Source of the DNA: an uncultured Bacteroidales bacterium
Lineage (GTDB): Bacteria; Bacteroidota; Bacteroidia; Bacteroidales; UBA932
Direction: 5' to 3'
Assembly: GCA_934667175.1 (NCBI GenBank)
Contig: CAKULN010000001.1
Span: forward strand, 62,001 to 126,000
DNA: 64,000 nucleotides
Shown: positions 25,125 to 34,831 of the stretch, one piece after another
Numbering within the stretch: position 1 is the first letter of the stretch
How the letters are laid out: each line of letters starts with the position of its first letter
Notes under the pieces: model-generated
What the model was told of the DNA's origin: nothing
Databases searched by the model: none
The model's input: only the letters and a program-made list of their open reading frames with translations
Made by a program: the position numbers and the translations under genes

Positions 25125-26494
25125 TGAAAGGAAAAATCACGATCGTTTCGGCCATCTGCGCCATCTTCATCGGGCTAATCCCGGCTAATGCCCAATTCCG
25201 GAATGGGGCCTCCTACGCCGATCTGGATGACAGCGAGACAGTCCGGGCGTTCAAAGAGCATGTCTCGACCATCTCGGCGGCGGTAATGGAGGGACGTAAG
25301 GCCGGTTCAGAGGGCGAGAGGATGACCGCTGAATATGTTACCGGAATATTCAAGAAATATGGTGTCGACGTGCTGTCCGGAAAGGATGGCGATGTGTTCG
25401 GAATCCGTCAGGACAGTGGCGACACGTTGACCTCACGCAATGTCATCGCTTTCATTCAAGGAGGAGACAAAGCATTGAGAAATAGATATATAGTGATCGG
25501 GGCAAGGATGGACAACCTCGGCACGGACACGATGACGATTGACGGACGGACAGTCGGGCGGACTTATTACGGAGCCAACGGCAACGCCTCGGGTCTTGCC
25601 ATGATGCTTGAGTTGGCCAGGATGCTCCGGACCAACAGTCCGCTGTTGGGACGTTCGGTACTGTTCGTGGCCTTCGGGGCTTCTATGCAGACTTACGCAG
25701 GCTCGTGGTACTTCCTTAACAGGGCGTTCTCGGATGTGGCGGACATCGACGCGATGATCAATCTGGACATGGTAGGCACCGGAGGAGACGGCTTCTACGC
25801 CTACACATCCTCCAACGCCGACATGAACGAGATCGTCAAATCCTTGGCGGGCCAGCTCCAGCCGATTCTTCCTACCCTGACGGCGCAGGAGCCTTATCCC
25901 TCCGACCATAGGGCGTTCTACGACAAGAAGATTCCTTCAATTCTCTTCACCACAGGACATTACCCTGAATATGGCACAGAACGTGACACCCAGTCCATCA
26001 TCGACTACGACACTATGGAGAGGGAACTTGAATATGTCTATAACTATTCGGTGGCCCTCATCAACGGCCCTAAGCCGATCTTCAATCCTTCCGATCTGTC
26101 AGGTCTGACCAAATCCAAGGGAGGTGACTCGGTTGTGCCTTACTACGATTGCGACTATCGTCCGTCGTTCCTCGGGAGCCGCGACCCGAGAGTGTTCCTT
26201 GAGAAATGGGTCTACACCTACATGAAATATCCTAAGGAGGCGGTGAAGAACGGGATCCAGGGCCGTGTCCTTGTGGATTTCGTGATTGACGAGAAGGGCA
26301 AGGTCCGTGACGTCAAGGTTCTTAAGGGAGTCGATCCGCTTCTGGACGCCGAGGCCGTGAGGATCATAAGCGCCTCCCCGGACTGGAAACCTGGCTGGCT
26401 TATGGGTAAGAAAGTCAAGTCCAGGATGTCGCTCTATGTGGAGTTCCGTCTGGAGAAAAAAGGCAGTTTCGGATTGAAAAAGCATGATAATTAA
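25121..26494 (+). CDS. M28-type peptidase homologue with degraded metal site, fused to a TonB C-terminal domain
   Basis: The start at 25121 overlaps the previous stop; a second ATG follows at once at 25124. The 457-residue product has a signal peptide (cut near A-N-A-Q, 25) and an M28 aminopeptidase fold (about 35-330) with G-x-x-N-A-S-G and I-N-L-D-M-V-G. The zinc ligands are mostly gone: H-x-D reads R129-M-D, G-A-D-D-N reads G-A-N153-G-N, and the catalytic Glu pair after the F-x-A-F-G-A strand reads S188-M189. From about 365 a TonB C-terminal domain follows ([21 protein letters not shown]). It is probably a periplasmic binding or scaffold protein and not a peptidase; the TonB domain could contact outer-membrane transporters or other envelope parts. 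Confidence 0.8.
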   Translation: MMKGKITIVSAICAIFIGLIPANAQFRNGASYADLDDSETVRAFKEHVSTISAAVMEGRKAGSEGERMTAEYVTGIFKKYGVDVLSGKDGDVFGIRQDSGDTLTSRNVIAFIQGGDKALRNRYIVIGARMDNLGTDTMTIDGRTVGRTYYGANGNASGLAMMLELARMLRTNSPLLGRSVLFVAFGASMQTYAGSWYFLNRAFSDVADIDAMINLDMVGTGGDGFYAYTSSNADMNEIVKSLAGQLQPILPTLTAQEPYPSDHRAFYDKKIPSILFTTGHYPEYGTERDTQSIIDYDTMERELEYVYNYSVALINGPKPIFNPSDLSGLTKSKGGDSVVPYYDCDYRPSFLGSRDPRVFLEKWVYTYMKYPKEAVKNGIQGRVLVDFVIDEKGKVRDVKVLKGVDPLLDAEAVRIISASPDWKPGWLMGKKVKSRMSLYVEFRLEKKGSFGLKKHDN

Positions 26495-26511
26495 TAAACA
26501 ACAGTAATAAA

Positions 26512-29277
26512 ATGGACTACGATTTCAGGAAAATTGAGAAAAAGTGGCAGGCCTACTGGGCACAGAACGGCACTTTCAAGACGAAGGAGGATCCTTCCAA
26601 GCCGAAGTTCTACGTTCTGGACATGTTCCCTTATCCGTCAGGAGCGGGACTGCACGTCGGCCATCCGTTGGGCTACATCGCCAGCGACATATATTCCCGC
26701 TACAAGAGACTCAAGGGCTTCAATGTGCTTCATCCGATGGGGTATGACGCTTTCGGCCTTCCTGCCGAGCAGTATGCCATCCAGACCGGACAGCACCCGG
26801 AGGTCACGACGGTGAACAACATCAACCGCTACCGTCAGCAGATGGACAGGATCGGTTTCTCCTACGACTGGAGCCGTGAGATCCGCACCTGCGACCCAGC
26901 CTACTACAAGTGGACCCAGTGGGCTTTCCTGAAGATGTTCGGGTCATGGTACGATAATGATGCTCAGAAGGCCCGCCCGATTGAGGACCTTATCGCAGCT
27001 TTCGAGAAAGGCGGAAGTGCCGCTGTCAACGCCGCATGTACTGAACACGAACCATTTACGGCGGGGCAGTGGCAGGCATATTCAGAGAAAGAGAAGTCTG
27101 ACGCTTTGATGAACTACCGCATCGCCTACCAGGGTGAGACGGCGGTGAACTGGTGTGCCGGACTTGGGACCGTGCTGGCCAACGACGAGGTGAAGGACGG
27201 GCTTTCCGTCCGTGGAGGCTTCCCTGTGGAGCAGAAGAAGATGAAGCAGTGGCAGCTCAGGATCTCAGCCTATGCCGGAAGGCTTCTGGAAGGTCTGGAC
27301 AAGATTGACTGGACTGACTCCCTCAAGGAGATGCAGCGCAACTGGATCGGCAAATCCAACGGCTGCGAGGCCGTGTTCAAATGCTACAACGGTGAGACAG
27401 AGCACGACGTGACCATATTCACAACCCGCGCTGACACAATGTTCGGCGTGACATTCATGGTGCTGGCCCCGGAGAGTGACCTCGTTCCGCTTTTGACGAC
27501 TCCGGAGCAGAAAGAGGCTGTGGATGAATATCTTGCCGCCGTAAAGAAAAAGACCGAGCGTGAGAGGATAGCCCAGACCAAGACCGTCACCGGTGTGTTC
27601 AGCGGCTCCTACGGAGTGAACCCGATGACCGGTGACAGAGTTCCGATCTGGATTTCTGAATATGTCCTCGCAGGTTATGGTACAGGCGCGATCATGGCGG
27701 TTCCGGCGCACGACAGCCGAGACTATGCGTTTGCGAAGAAGTTCAACCTGCCGATAATTCCTCTGATCGAGGGCTGTGATGTCAGCGAGGAAAGCTTCGA
27801 TGCGAAGGAAGGCAAGATGATCAATTCCGGATTCCTTAACGGACTGGATGTCAAGGAGGCGATTCCTGCCGCCATTGAATATGTTGAGAAACAGGGCTTC
27901 GGCCACAGAAAGGTCAACTATCGCCTGCGTGACGCGATCTTCAGTCGCCAGAGGTACTGGGGCGAGCCGTTCCCTATCTACTACAAGGACGGAATCCCGA
28001 CTCCTGTTCCGTTTGAGAAACTGCCTCTCACGCTGCCTGAGATCACCGAGTTCAAGCCGACCGAGAGCGGTGAGCCGCCTCTCGCCAGGGCAAAGGACTG
28101 GACCTACGAGGGCTACCCTCTTGAGACCAGCACGATGCCAGGCTTCGCCGGATCCAGCGCCTACTATCTGCGCTACATGGATCCTCACGACAACGAGGCA
28201 CTTGTTGACAGAAAGGTTGATGAATATTGGCGTGACGTGGATCTGTACATCGGTGGTACAGAGCACGCTACGGGGCATCTGATTTATTCCCGGTTCTGGG
28301 ACAAGTTCCTCTACGACCTTGGCTATGTCTGCGAGGACGAGCCGTTCCGCAAGCTGGTCAACCAGGGTATGATTCAAGGCCGTTCCAACTTCGTCTATAG
28401 GATCGTAGGCACCAACAAGTTCGTGTCGCTCGGTCTCAAGGACCAGTACGAGACCACCGAGATTCATGTGGACATCAACATCGTGCGCAACGACAAACTC
28501 GATCTGGAGGCGTTCAAGGCTTGGAGGCCTGAGTTCGCCGACGCCGAGTTCATCCTTGAGAACGGGGAGTATGTCTGCGGATGGGCCGTGGAGAAGATGA
28601 GCAAGTCGATGTTCAACGTTGTCAATCCGGACAGGATCTGTGATGACTACGGCGCCGACACCCTTCGTCTCTACGAGATGTTCCTCGGACCACTTGAGCA
28701 GTCAAAGCCTTGGGACACAAAGGGTATCGACGGAGTGAACAGATTCCTGCGCAAATTCTGGAGACTCTTCTTCGACGGAGACAACTGTCTCGTCACCGAT
28801 GAGAAGGCCACTCCAGCCGAGCTCAAGGTTCTGCACAAGCTGATCGCCAAGGAGCAGGATGACATCGAGCATTTCTCGTTCAACACGACAGTCAGCGCGT
28901 TCATGATCGCCCTGAATGATCTGGCCGGGCTCAAGTGCCACAAGCGTGAGATTCTTGAGCCGCTGACGATAATGCTCTCTCCGTTTACCCCGCACATCGC
29001 TGAGGAACTTTGGTCTGTGCTCGGTCACAGCGAGAGCATCACCTACGCTCACTTCCCCGAGTTCAACGCAGCTCTTGCCGCCGAAGACAATGTGACCTAC
29101 CCGGTTTCATTCAACGGGAAGATGCGTTTCACCGTGGAACTCCCCAAGTCTCTCTCTCCTAAGGAGGTCGAGACTCAGATCCGGGAGATGGAACAGACTT
29201 CCAAATACGTGGGCGGGCAGAACATCGCCAAGGTGATCGTCGTGCCTGGCAAGATAGTGAACTTTGTATTGAAATAA
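26512..29277 (+). CDS. leuS: Leucyl-tRNA synthetase
   Basis: The 921-residue class I synthetase shows [14 protein letters not shown] (HIGH motif, about 42-55) and K-M-S-K-S near 695-699. A large editing (CP1) domain lies between, with [13 protein letters not shown] (near 303-315) and [16 protein letters not shown] (near 390-405), the site that hydrolyses mischarged tRNA. The anticodon-binding and C-terminal domains are complete. It charges tRNA-Leu with leucine in the cytoplasm. It follows the M28 homologue by 17 bp and precedes the YitT gene by 3 bp. Confidence 0.98.
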   Translation: MDYDFRKIEKKWQAYWAQNGTFKTKEDPSKPKFYVLDMFPYPSGAGLHVGHPLGYIASDIYSRYKRLKGFNVLHPMGYDAFGLPAEQYAIQTGQHPEVTTVNNINRYRQQMDRIGFSYDWSREIRTCDPAYYKWTQWAFLKMFGSWYDNDAQKARPIEDLIAAFEKGGSAAVNAACTEHEPFTAGQWQAYSEKEKSDALMNYRIAYQGETAVNWCAGLGTVLANDEVKDGLSVRGGFPVEQKKMKQWQLRISAYAGRLLEGLDKIDWTDSLKEMQRNWIGKSNGCEAVFKCYNGETEHDVTIFTTRADTMFGVTFMVLAPESDLVPLLTTPEQKEAVDEYLAAVKKKTERERIAQTKTVTGVFSGSYGVNPMTGDRVPIWISEYVLAGYGTGAIMAVPAHDSRDYAFAKKFNLPIIPLIEGCDVSEESFDAKEGKMINSGFLNGLDVKEAIPAAIEYVEKQGFGHRKVNYRLRDAIFSRQRYWGEPFPIYYKDGIPTPVPFEKLPLTLPEITEFKPTESGEPPLARAKDWTYEGYPLETSTMPGFAGSSAYYLRYMDPHDNEALVDRKVDEYWRDVDLYIGGTEHATGHLIYSRFWDKFLYDLGYVCEDEPFRKLVNQGMIQGRSNFVYRIVGTNKFVSLGLKDQYETTEIHVDINIVRNDKLDLEAFKAWRPEFADAEFILENGEYVCGWAVEKMSKSMFNVVNPDRICDDYGADTLRLYEMFLGPLEQSKPWDTKGIDGVNRFLRKFWRLFFDGDNCLVTDEKATPAELKVLHKLIAKEQDDIEHFSFNTTVSAFMIALNDLAGLKCHKREILEPLTIMLSPFTPHIAEELWSVLGHSESITYAHFPEFNAALAAEDNVTYPVSFNGKMRFTVELPKSLSPKEVETQIREMEQTSKYVGGQNIAKVIVVPGKIVNFVLK

Positions 29278-29280
29278 TCC

Positions 29281-30213
29281 ATGACATTAGGTTCTTCTAC
29301 AATTCTGAGGGGCGTTAAGGAATATCTTCTCATCACCCTCGGCATAGTTATCTACACTGTGGGCTGGGCGATATTCCTGACCCCGAACAATCTCATCGGA
29401 GGTGGTGTATCCGGTATCAGCGCCATCATCCAGTACGCAACCGGCATCAAGATGGGATATTCCTACTTTGTGATCAACACGATACTGCTGATTATCTCGG
29501 TGATTATCATCGGTCCTGCCTTTGGTGCGAAAACGGTATATGCGATAATTCTTGCATCTGTCTGTCTGAATATCTTTCAATCCATTATCCCTGAGACAAT
29601 TATCCATGATTTCGCATTGTCGAACGGCAAGTTGATGTGCTCGATAATCGGCGGCTCGATGGCGGGTGTTGGCATCGGCATGTCCATCTCTCAGGGCGGA
29701 AGTACGGGAGGCACCGACATCATCGCGATGATCATCACGAAATTCAGGAATATATCCCCGGGGCGCATCATCCTCACAATTGATGTGTTCATCATCGCGT
29801 CCTCGTTGTTGTTCCCTTCATTCGGGGCTGATGGCCAGGCTATTCCTTTCGACGCCAAGTTCTCCATCGCTGTCTACGGTATGATCATCGTCACCGTCAA
29901 CGGCTATGTGGTTGACCTTTACCTTTCCGGATCCAAGCAGAGTGTGCAGCTGTTCATCCTGTCAAGACATTTCGAGGAGATCGCCGACATGATCGCCAAG
30001 GATTTCCACAGGGGAGTCACGGTGCTCAACGGAGAAGGCTGGTACACTAAGAAGCCGGCTTCCGTGTTGATGGTCATCACAAGGAAAACGGACATTAACC
30101 TATTGCTGAAATCAATCAAGCGTGTCGATCCTGACGCTTTCCTGTCCATATCCTCTGTGAGTGGAGTTTACGGTCAGGGATTCGACTCGATAAAAGGCGC
30201 AAAGAAAAGCTAA
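29281..30213 (+). CDS. YitT family membrane protein (DUF161 + DUF2179)
   Basis: The 310-residue protein has five to six hydrophobic helices in the first about 215 residues, with G-G-G-V-S-G-I-S-A (about 41-49) and Q-G-G-S-T-G-G-T-D-I-I-A (about 138-149), the paired signatures of the YitT family, and a soluble C-terminal DUF2179 domain (about 230-305) with L-N-G-E-G-W-Y and V-S-G-V-Y-G-Q-G-F. Biochemical function is unknown. It is the last gene of the operon: 3 bp after leuS and followed by a terminator. Confidence 0.88.
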   Translation: MTLGSSTILRGVKEYLLITLGIVIYTVGWAIFLTPNNLIGGGVSGISAIIQYATGIKMGYSYFVINTILLIISVIIIGPAFGAKTVYAIILASVCLNIFQSIIPETIIHDFALSNGKLMCSIIGGSMAGVGIGMSISQGGSTGGTDIIAMIITKFRNISPGRIILTIDVFIIASSLLFPSFGADGQAIPFDAKFSIAVYGMIIVTVNGYVVDLYLSGSKQSVQLFILSRHFEEIADMIAKDFHRGVTVLNGEGWYTKKPASVLMVITRKTDINLLLKSIKRVDPDAFLSISSVSGVYGQGFDSIKGAKKS

Positions 30214-30257
30214 AAATCGCAAAAGAAAACATTATTATCATTTTATACCCCCCGTGC

Positions 30258-30286
30258 AAACCCCCGCATGGGGGCTTTTTGTTTTT
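30258..30286 (+). terminator. Rho-independent terminator after yitT
   Basis: A CCCCC / GGGGG stem (30261-30265, 30270-30274) around GCAT is followed by CTTTTTGTTTTT, 48 bp after the YitT stop. Confidence 0.85.
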
Positions 30287-30325
30287 ATCTTGCCCTGAAC
30301 CGAACCATATAATATTGACCGAAAG

Positions 30326-31414
30326 ATGACAATACTTATCGCAATTCTGGCTCTTGCCGAGTTCGCCTTTTTCTTTATCCATGATTTGAGGCTCAGTAAG
30401 GACAACAGGTCTGAAAGGCACGTGATCCGTCTGATGTCGTGTACCGGAGGCATGGCTTTGATCCTGCTCGAAATCGCGCTTCCTTGTCCCGTCGGACTTC
30501 AGGAACTGGCGGTGGACCTTTCGATGTCGACGGCGATACTCGTCTTGTATCCATGTTCTTTTGAGAAGCCTAAAGCCTCGTTTCTCGCGTCAACCTATCT
30601 GCTGGCGTCCGGTCTTGCCTCTTTTGCTTGCTTTGGCTTCAGAGCTGCCGGCACCCTTGACTTCAAGTGCCAACGGGCGGTTTGCTCATTTGTCCCGATG
30701 TTCATCTTTGTCCTTTGCTATTTCCTTTACATCGCCTACTTGCGTTTTACGGGGATCCGTATGATGTTCCGCCACACCGCGGTGTGGCATAACGTGGAGG
30801 AGCATTCCCGATTTCTCTATTCGCTTGCCTTTCTGGTAGCCGGCATGCTTTTCATTGGCTGCATCCCGATGTCCGGTCATTGGAGAGATGTCCTTTCAAC
30901 CGTCTCTGTGCTTATGTTCCTTGGACTTTATGCTTTATTATACCTCCGGGCGATGACGGGAAGGACGTTCGTGCTCAACCGGGAGACGGAGAAAAAGATC
31001 AAGGACATAATCAAGGGCAATTTGAGGACAACATACGCCGAAAAAGTAGATGAGGACAAGAAAATGAGCTATCTCTATAAACGGATAGTGATGTTTATGG
31101 AGGAGAAAAGGCCATATCTGAACCAGACGTTTGACATGTCGTATCTGGCTGACCGTATGCTTACCAACAAACTGTACCTTTCAAAGACTATAAACGTCCT
31201 TTCCGGCCGAAATTTCAGGCAGTTCGTGAATTATTACAGAGTACGGAGAGCCATGGAACTATTCAAAGAGGATCCCCGGCTCAAGATCAACGAGGTCTCG
31301 GAGATGTCCGGGTTCCGGACCGCTGTCTCGTTCAACATGGCGTTCAAGATGAACACCGGAAAGACTCCGACGGAATGGTTGCAGGATTGTGTGGCTGAAC
31401 CTCAGGTCAAATGA
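30326..31414 (+). CDS. AraC-family regulator with membrane-embedded N-terminal half
   Basis: The 362-residue protein has about six to seven hydrophobic segments in residues 1-215 and a C-terminal AraC DNA-binding domain (about 260-355). Visible are the first helix-turn-helix (F-D-M-S-Y-L-A-D-R-M-L-T-N-K-L-Y-L-S-K) and the conserved second one (I-N-E-V-S-E-M-S-G-F) ending N-T-G-K-T-P-T-E-W-L. Membrane-bound AraC regulators of this kind are common in Bacteroidales and presumably sense an envelope or small-molecule signal. No target is evident; the adjacent convergent gene is the RluA-type enzyme, 3 bp away. Confidence 0.85.
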   Translation: MTILIAILALAEFAFFFIHDLRLSKDNRSERHVIRLMSCTGGMALILLEIALPCPVGLQELAVDLSMSTAILVLYPCSFEKPKASFLASTYLLASGLASFACFGFRAAGTLDFKCQRAVCSFVPMFIFVLCYFLYIAYLRFTGIRMMFRHTAVWHNVEEHSRFLYSLAFLVAGMLFIGCIPMSGHWRDVLSTVSVLMFLGLYALLYLRAMTGRTFVLNRETEKKIKDIIKGNLRTTYAEKVDEDKKMSYLYKRIVMFMEEKRPYLNQTFDMSYLADRMLTNKLYLSKTINVLSGRNFRQFVNYYRVRRAMELFKEDPRLKINEVSEMSGFRTAVSFNMAFKMNTGKTPTEWLQDCVAEPQVK

Positions 31415-31417
31415 GCG

Positions 31418-32122
31418 TCAGAGCCTCCATGATGCGGGAGGAGGCGCGATGATGTCCATTTCGGTCTTCTTGACAGGATGGACGAATCTGACCTCATGGG
31501 AGTGGAGACATATTCCTCCATCAGGGTTGGAACGCGGAGCTCCGTATTTCAGGTCACCCTTGATGACGCACCCGATACCGGCCAGTTGGCAGCGGATCTG
31601 GTGATGCCTGCCGGTGAGAAGACGTACCTCTACCAATGAATATCTCTCCGTGTTCCTCAGGTGGGTATAGACCAGTTTCGCAAGTTTGGCTCCTGGAGTC
31701 TTCTCGCCATCTCTGGCGATGAAACTCTTGTTCATCTTCTCGTTGCGTACAAGCCAGTCATCAAGTTCGGCGGACTCCTTTTCCGGGGCATGGCAGCACA
31801 GAGCCCAGTAGGTCTTGTGGATATTCCCGGACCTGAACATCTCCGAGAGTCTGGAAAGTGCCTTGGAGGTCTTCGCGAAGATGGTTATGCCACTGACAGG
31901 CCGGTCAAGGCGATGCGGAATCCCGACATACACCTTGCCCGGCTTGTCATCTCTTTGGGCGATGAAGGCTTTCAGAGTCTCCGCAAGACACTCGTCCCCT
32001 GTCTTGTCAGCCTGGACAATCTCTCCCGGCCTTTTGTTGAAGACAAGGATGTGATTGTCCTCGTAGAGGATTCTGGATTCCAGATCCTTGAACTCCTCGT
32101 CCTCCAGTCGTCTATATTCCAT
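31418..32122 (-). CDS. RluA-family pseudouridine synthase
   Basis: The 234-residue protein carries the RluA motif H-R-L-D-R-P-V-S-G (70-78, catalytic D73) and the later L-L-T-G-R-H-H-Q-I-R-C-Q-L-A motif. No S4 domain is present, placing it with the short RluA/RluC-like group acting on rRNA or tRNA uridines; the target base cannot be read from sequence. Its ATG overlaps the fabZ stop by one base (TAATG), so it is translated with the fatty-acid genes. Confidence 0.9.
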   Translation of the reverse strand: MEYRRLEDEEFKDLESRILYEDNHILVFNKRPGEIVQADKTGDECLAETLKAFIAQRDDKPGKVYVGIPHRLDRPVSGITIFAKTSKALSRLSEMFRSGNIHKTYWALCCHAPEKESAELDDWLVRNEKMNKSFIARDGEKTPGAKLAKLVYTHLRNTERYSLVEVRLLTGRHHQIRCQLAGIGCVIKGDLKYGAPRSNPDGGICLHSHEVRFVHPVKKTEMDIIAPPPASWRL

Positions 32123-32541
32123 TATTCAATAGGTACCAATGCGAAACTGAGGGTTCCCCTGCAGCAAAGCTTGCCGCCCACTTCCAGTTTGGCGGAGCAG
32201 AAGAACAGATTGCCTCTTCTTTCGTCCAATGTGGCTGTCACCTCGCACAGGTCTCCCGGCTTTACCGGATTCTTGAAACGGACCTTGTCCAGTCCGGCGT
32301 AGAGGGTAATGTGCCCGGGAATCTCATCCTTGACAAGGATAGCGCAGCTCTGGGCCATGATCTCGCACTGGATCACGCCCGGAACTATCGGATTCCCCGG
32401 GAAATGTCCTCTCGTGAAGAACTCGTCTTCCTTGATTCTGTATTTGGAGTGTGCCGCTCCGTTTTCATCAATGTGAGCCTCCTCGATGAGGAGCATGGGC
32501 TCACGGTGCGGCAAGAATTGTTTGATTTCTTCCTTGTTCAT
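32122..32541 (-). CDS. fabZ: 3-hydroxyacyl-ACP dehydratase
   Basis: The 139-residue hot-dog protein has F-L-P-H-R-E-P-M-L-L-I (9-19) and the catalytic H-F-P-G-N-P-I-V-P-G-V (His 46) with Glu 60. It dehydrates 3-hydroxyacyl-ACP during fatty-acid elongation. Length and motifs match FabZ. It is fourth in the fab run, 31 bp after fabF. Confidence 0.93.
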   Translation of the reverse strand: MNKEEIKQFLPHREPMLLIEEAHIDENGAAHSKYRIKEDEFFTRGHFPGNPIVPGVIQCEIMAQSCAILVKDEIPGHITLYAGLDKVRFKNPVKPGDLCEVTATLDERRGNLFFCSAKLEVGGKLCCRGTLSFALVPIE

Positions 32542-32572
32542 GTCCGTCGTTGTTATGAAGAATATTCCCGGA

Positions 32573-33832
32573 TTAGCCTTCGCACTTTCTGAAGGCCACG
32601 CAGGCGTCGTGTCCGCCGAAGCCGAACGAGTCGGAGATTCCGAGCGTCAGGTCTGTCTTGACGGCCTTGTTAGGGGTGTAGTCAAGGTCGCACTCCGGAT
32701 CCGGGGTGTCCAGATTGATGGTAGGAGGGCAGATTCCGTCACGGAGCGCAAGCACTGTGGCGATTGCCTCGGCCGCTCCGGCGGCTCCGAACATGTGCCC
32801 GGTCATGGACTTGATCGAACTGATGTGAGCCTTGTAGGCGAAATCTCCGAGGGCGTTCTTGTACGCCAGTGTCTCGGCGACATCGTTCAGTTTTGTGCCT
32901 GTTCCGTGGGCGTTGATGTAAAGGTTGTCCTTATCCTTGTCGAAACCTGCCTCCTCAAGAGCCAGCTCTATGCACTTGGCCTGAGTGGTTCCGTCCGGCC
33001 TCGGGGCTGTGGAATGGTAGGCGTCGCAGGTGTTGCCGTAGCCGACCATCTCGCCGAGAATCCGTGCTCCGCGAGCCTTGGCGTGCTCATATTCCTCAAG
33101 CACAAGGGCTGCGGAACCGTCCGCCATGACGAATCCGGCGCGGTTGGCGTTGAACGGAAGAGATGCGTATTTAGGATCCGTGGCTCTCGAAAGGGCCTTG
33201 GCATTGGCGAATCCTACGATTCCGATAGGAATTGTGGCGTTCTCGCAGCCTCCGGTGATGATGGCGTCTGCGTAGCCGTTCCTGATGGCGCGGAAAGCCT
33301 CTCCCATAGCGTTTGTGGACGTGGCGCATGCGGTCACGATGTCAAGGCATGGGCCTTCGGCGTGGTGCATGATCGCGATGTGGCCGGCCGCTATGTTGGA
33401 GATCATTGTCGGAATGAACAAAGGTGAGATCCACTGGCCGGAAGGGTCTTCGATCATCTTGGCGATTTCCCTGTACTGGGTGGCGAATCCTCCGATTCCG
33501 GAACCGAAATAGACTCCGAGCCTGAAAGGATCGATGTTTTGCCCTTCGCCCTGTGACACAAGACCGGACTGCTTCATGGCCTGATAGGCGGCGGCGACAC
33601 CGTACTGGGTGAATAGGTCCTGCTTCCTGATGAAAGGCTTGTCCATTCCGTATTCCTCAGCCTTGAAGTCCTTGATGATTCCGGCGATTCCGACCGGCAG
33701 GTTGTCAGTCGGGAAGGCCTTGATGGACTCGATTCCGCACACTCCGTTGCACAGATTGTCCCAGAACGTGTTTACGTCGTTTCCTACAGGGGAGATGACT
33801 CCCATTCCTGTTATAACTACTCTTTTATTCAT
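32573..33832 (-). CDS. fabF: 3-oxoacyl-ACP synthase II
   Basis: The 419-residue ketosynthase shows V-V-I-T-G-M-G-V-I-S-P-V-G (5-17), the active-site cysteine in V-T-A-C-A-T-S (Cys 169), H-G-T-G-T (near 309) and G-H-M-F-G-A-A-G (near 346), the Cys-His-His triad of KAS I/II. It condenses malonyl-ACP with a growing acyl-ACP. It lies 20 bp downstream of fabK. Confidence 0.95.
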   Translation of the reverse strand: MNKRVVITGMGVISPVGNDVNTFWDNLCNGVCGIESIKAFPTDNLPVGIAGIIKDFKAEEYGMDKPFIRKQDLFTQYGVAAAYQAMKQSGLVSQGEGQNIDPFRLGVYFGSGIGGFATQYREIAKMIEDPSGQWISPLFIPTMISNIAAGHIAIMHHAEGPCLDIVTACATSTNAMGEAFRAIRNGYADAIITGGCENATIPIGIVGFANAKALSRATDPKYASLPFNANRAGFVMADGSAALVLEEYEHAKARGARILGEMVGYGNTCDAYHSTAPRPDGTTQAKCIELALEEAGFDKDKDNLYINAHGTGTKLNDVAETLAYKNALGDFAYKAHISSIKSMTGHMFGAAGAAEAIATVLALRDGICPPTINLDTPDPECDLDYTPNKAVKTDLTLGISDSFGFGGHDACVAFRKCEG

Positions 33833-33852
33833 TTCTTATCCTTTATGTTCTG

Positions 33853-34800
33853 TTATTTGATAAACCTTGAAGCCCCGGCGAGCAGCTTCTCCGCCCCGTC
33901 CATTAGGTCTTCCACGATCTCTTTGGCGGTCTCTTTCTTCTTTATCATGCCCGCTACCTCACCCGCGAGGAAACTTCCGCCCGCAAGGTCACCGTCGAAG
34001 ACTGCCTTTCGCATCGAACCGGTACCGAACTTCAGGACCTCCTCCTTAGGAACCGCAGGATCATATTCCATCTTGAAGAATTTCTTCGCGAACGGGGTCT
34101 TGAGGCCTCGGACAGCGTCTCCAAGCGATTTGCCTGTCACCATGGTGCTGACATCGGACGCGGCGATCAACCTGGCCTTGTAGTTTTCGTGAATATGGCA
34201 TTCATCGGCGATGAGGAATCTCGTCCCCACCTGAACCCCTTTCGCTCCAAGCATGAAAGCGGCGGCGACACCTCGGCCATCGAATATCCCGCCTGCGGCA
34301 AGTACCGGTATGTCGAGGGCGTCAACCACTTGCGGCACAAGTGCCATTGTATGAATATCCCCGATGTGTCCTCCAGACTCCGCTCCTTCGGCGACAACGG
34401 CCGTGGCTCCAAGCTCCTGCATCTTGAGGGCGTAGGCGACGGATGCCACGACAGGGATCACCTTGATTCCGGCGGCTTTCCATTTCTCCATGTAGGCGGC
34501 AGGGGAGCCGGCTCCGGTCGTCACGATCTGGACACCTTCCTCGATGATCATCTCCGCAACCTCTCCGGCGTTCGGAGCCTGAAGCATGATGTTGACACCG
34601 AATGGTTTATCGGTAAGGGTCTTGCATTTGCGGATTTCCTCCCTGACGGCTTCCGTACCGAAATTGATGGAGGAGATCAGGCCAAGTCCGCCGGCGTTTG
34701 AGACAGCGGCGGCCAGTTTCGCGTCAGCGATCCAAGCCATTCCCCCTTGGAATAAAGGACGCTCGATTCCGAGCAGGTCACAAATAATACTTTTTATCAT
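33853..34800 (-). CDS. fabK: Enoyl-ACP reductase II (FabK-type flavoprotein)
   Basis: The 315-residue TIM-barrel flavoprotein starts I-E-R-P-L-F-Q-G-G-M-A-W-I-A (about 12-25) and has S-N-A-G-G-L-G-L-I-S (about 34-43), A-E-G-A-E-S-G-G-H-I-G (about 137-147) and P-V-L-A-A-G-G-I-F-D-G-R-G (about 170-182) for FMN and phosphate binding. Nitronate monooxygenases share this fold, but its place between fabH and fabF points to the FabK enoyl reductase that completes each elongation cycle. Confidence 0.88.
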   Translation of the reverse strand: MIKSIICDLLGIERPLFQGGMAWIADAKLAAAVSNAGGLGLISSINFGTEAVREEIRKCKTLTDKPFGVNIMLQAPNAGEVAEMIIEEGVQIVTTGAGSPAAYMEKWKAAGIKVIPVVASVAYALKMQELGATAVVAEGAESGGHIGDIHTMALVPQVVDALDIPVLAAGGIFDGRGVAAAFMLGAKGVQVGTRFLIADECHIHENYKARLIAASDVSTMVTGKSLGDAVRGLKTPFAKKFFKMEYDPAVPKEEVLKFGTGSMRKAVFDGDLAGGSFLAGEVAGMIKKKETAKEIVEDLMDGAEKLLAGASRFIK

Positions 34801-34807
34801 ATCGCTG

Positions 34808-34815
34808 CAAATATA
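34808..34815 (-). promoter_or_regulatory. -7 box immediately upstream of fabK
   Basis: TATATTTG on the minus strand, 7 bp before the fabK ATG and within the 31-bp gap after fabH, so fabK-fabF-fabZ-rluA can be transcribed separately from fabH as a leaderless message. Confidence 0.55.
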
Positions 34816-34831
34816 CTAATTAATGTTCAGA

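Noticed and set aside
27265..28467. 400-codon open frame antisense to leuS
   Set aside because: It mirrors leuS codon structure, shows no family motif and has low-complexity composition; leuS is certain.
32486..33427. 313-codon frame antisense to fabF
   Set aside because: Shadow of a strongly biased coding sequence; no recognisable domain or promoter.
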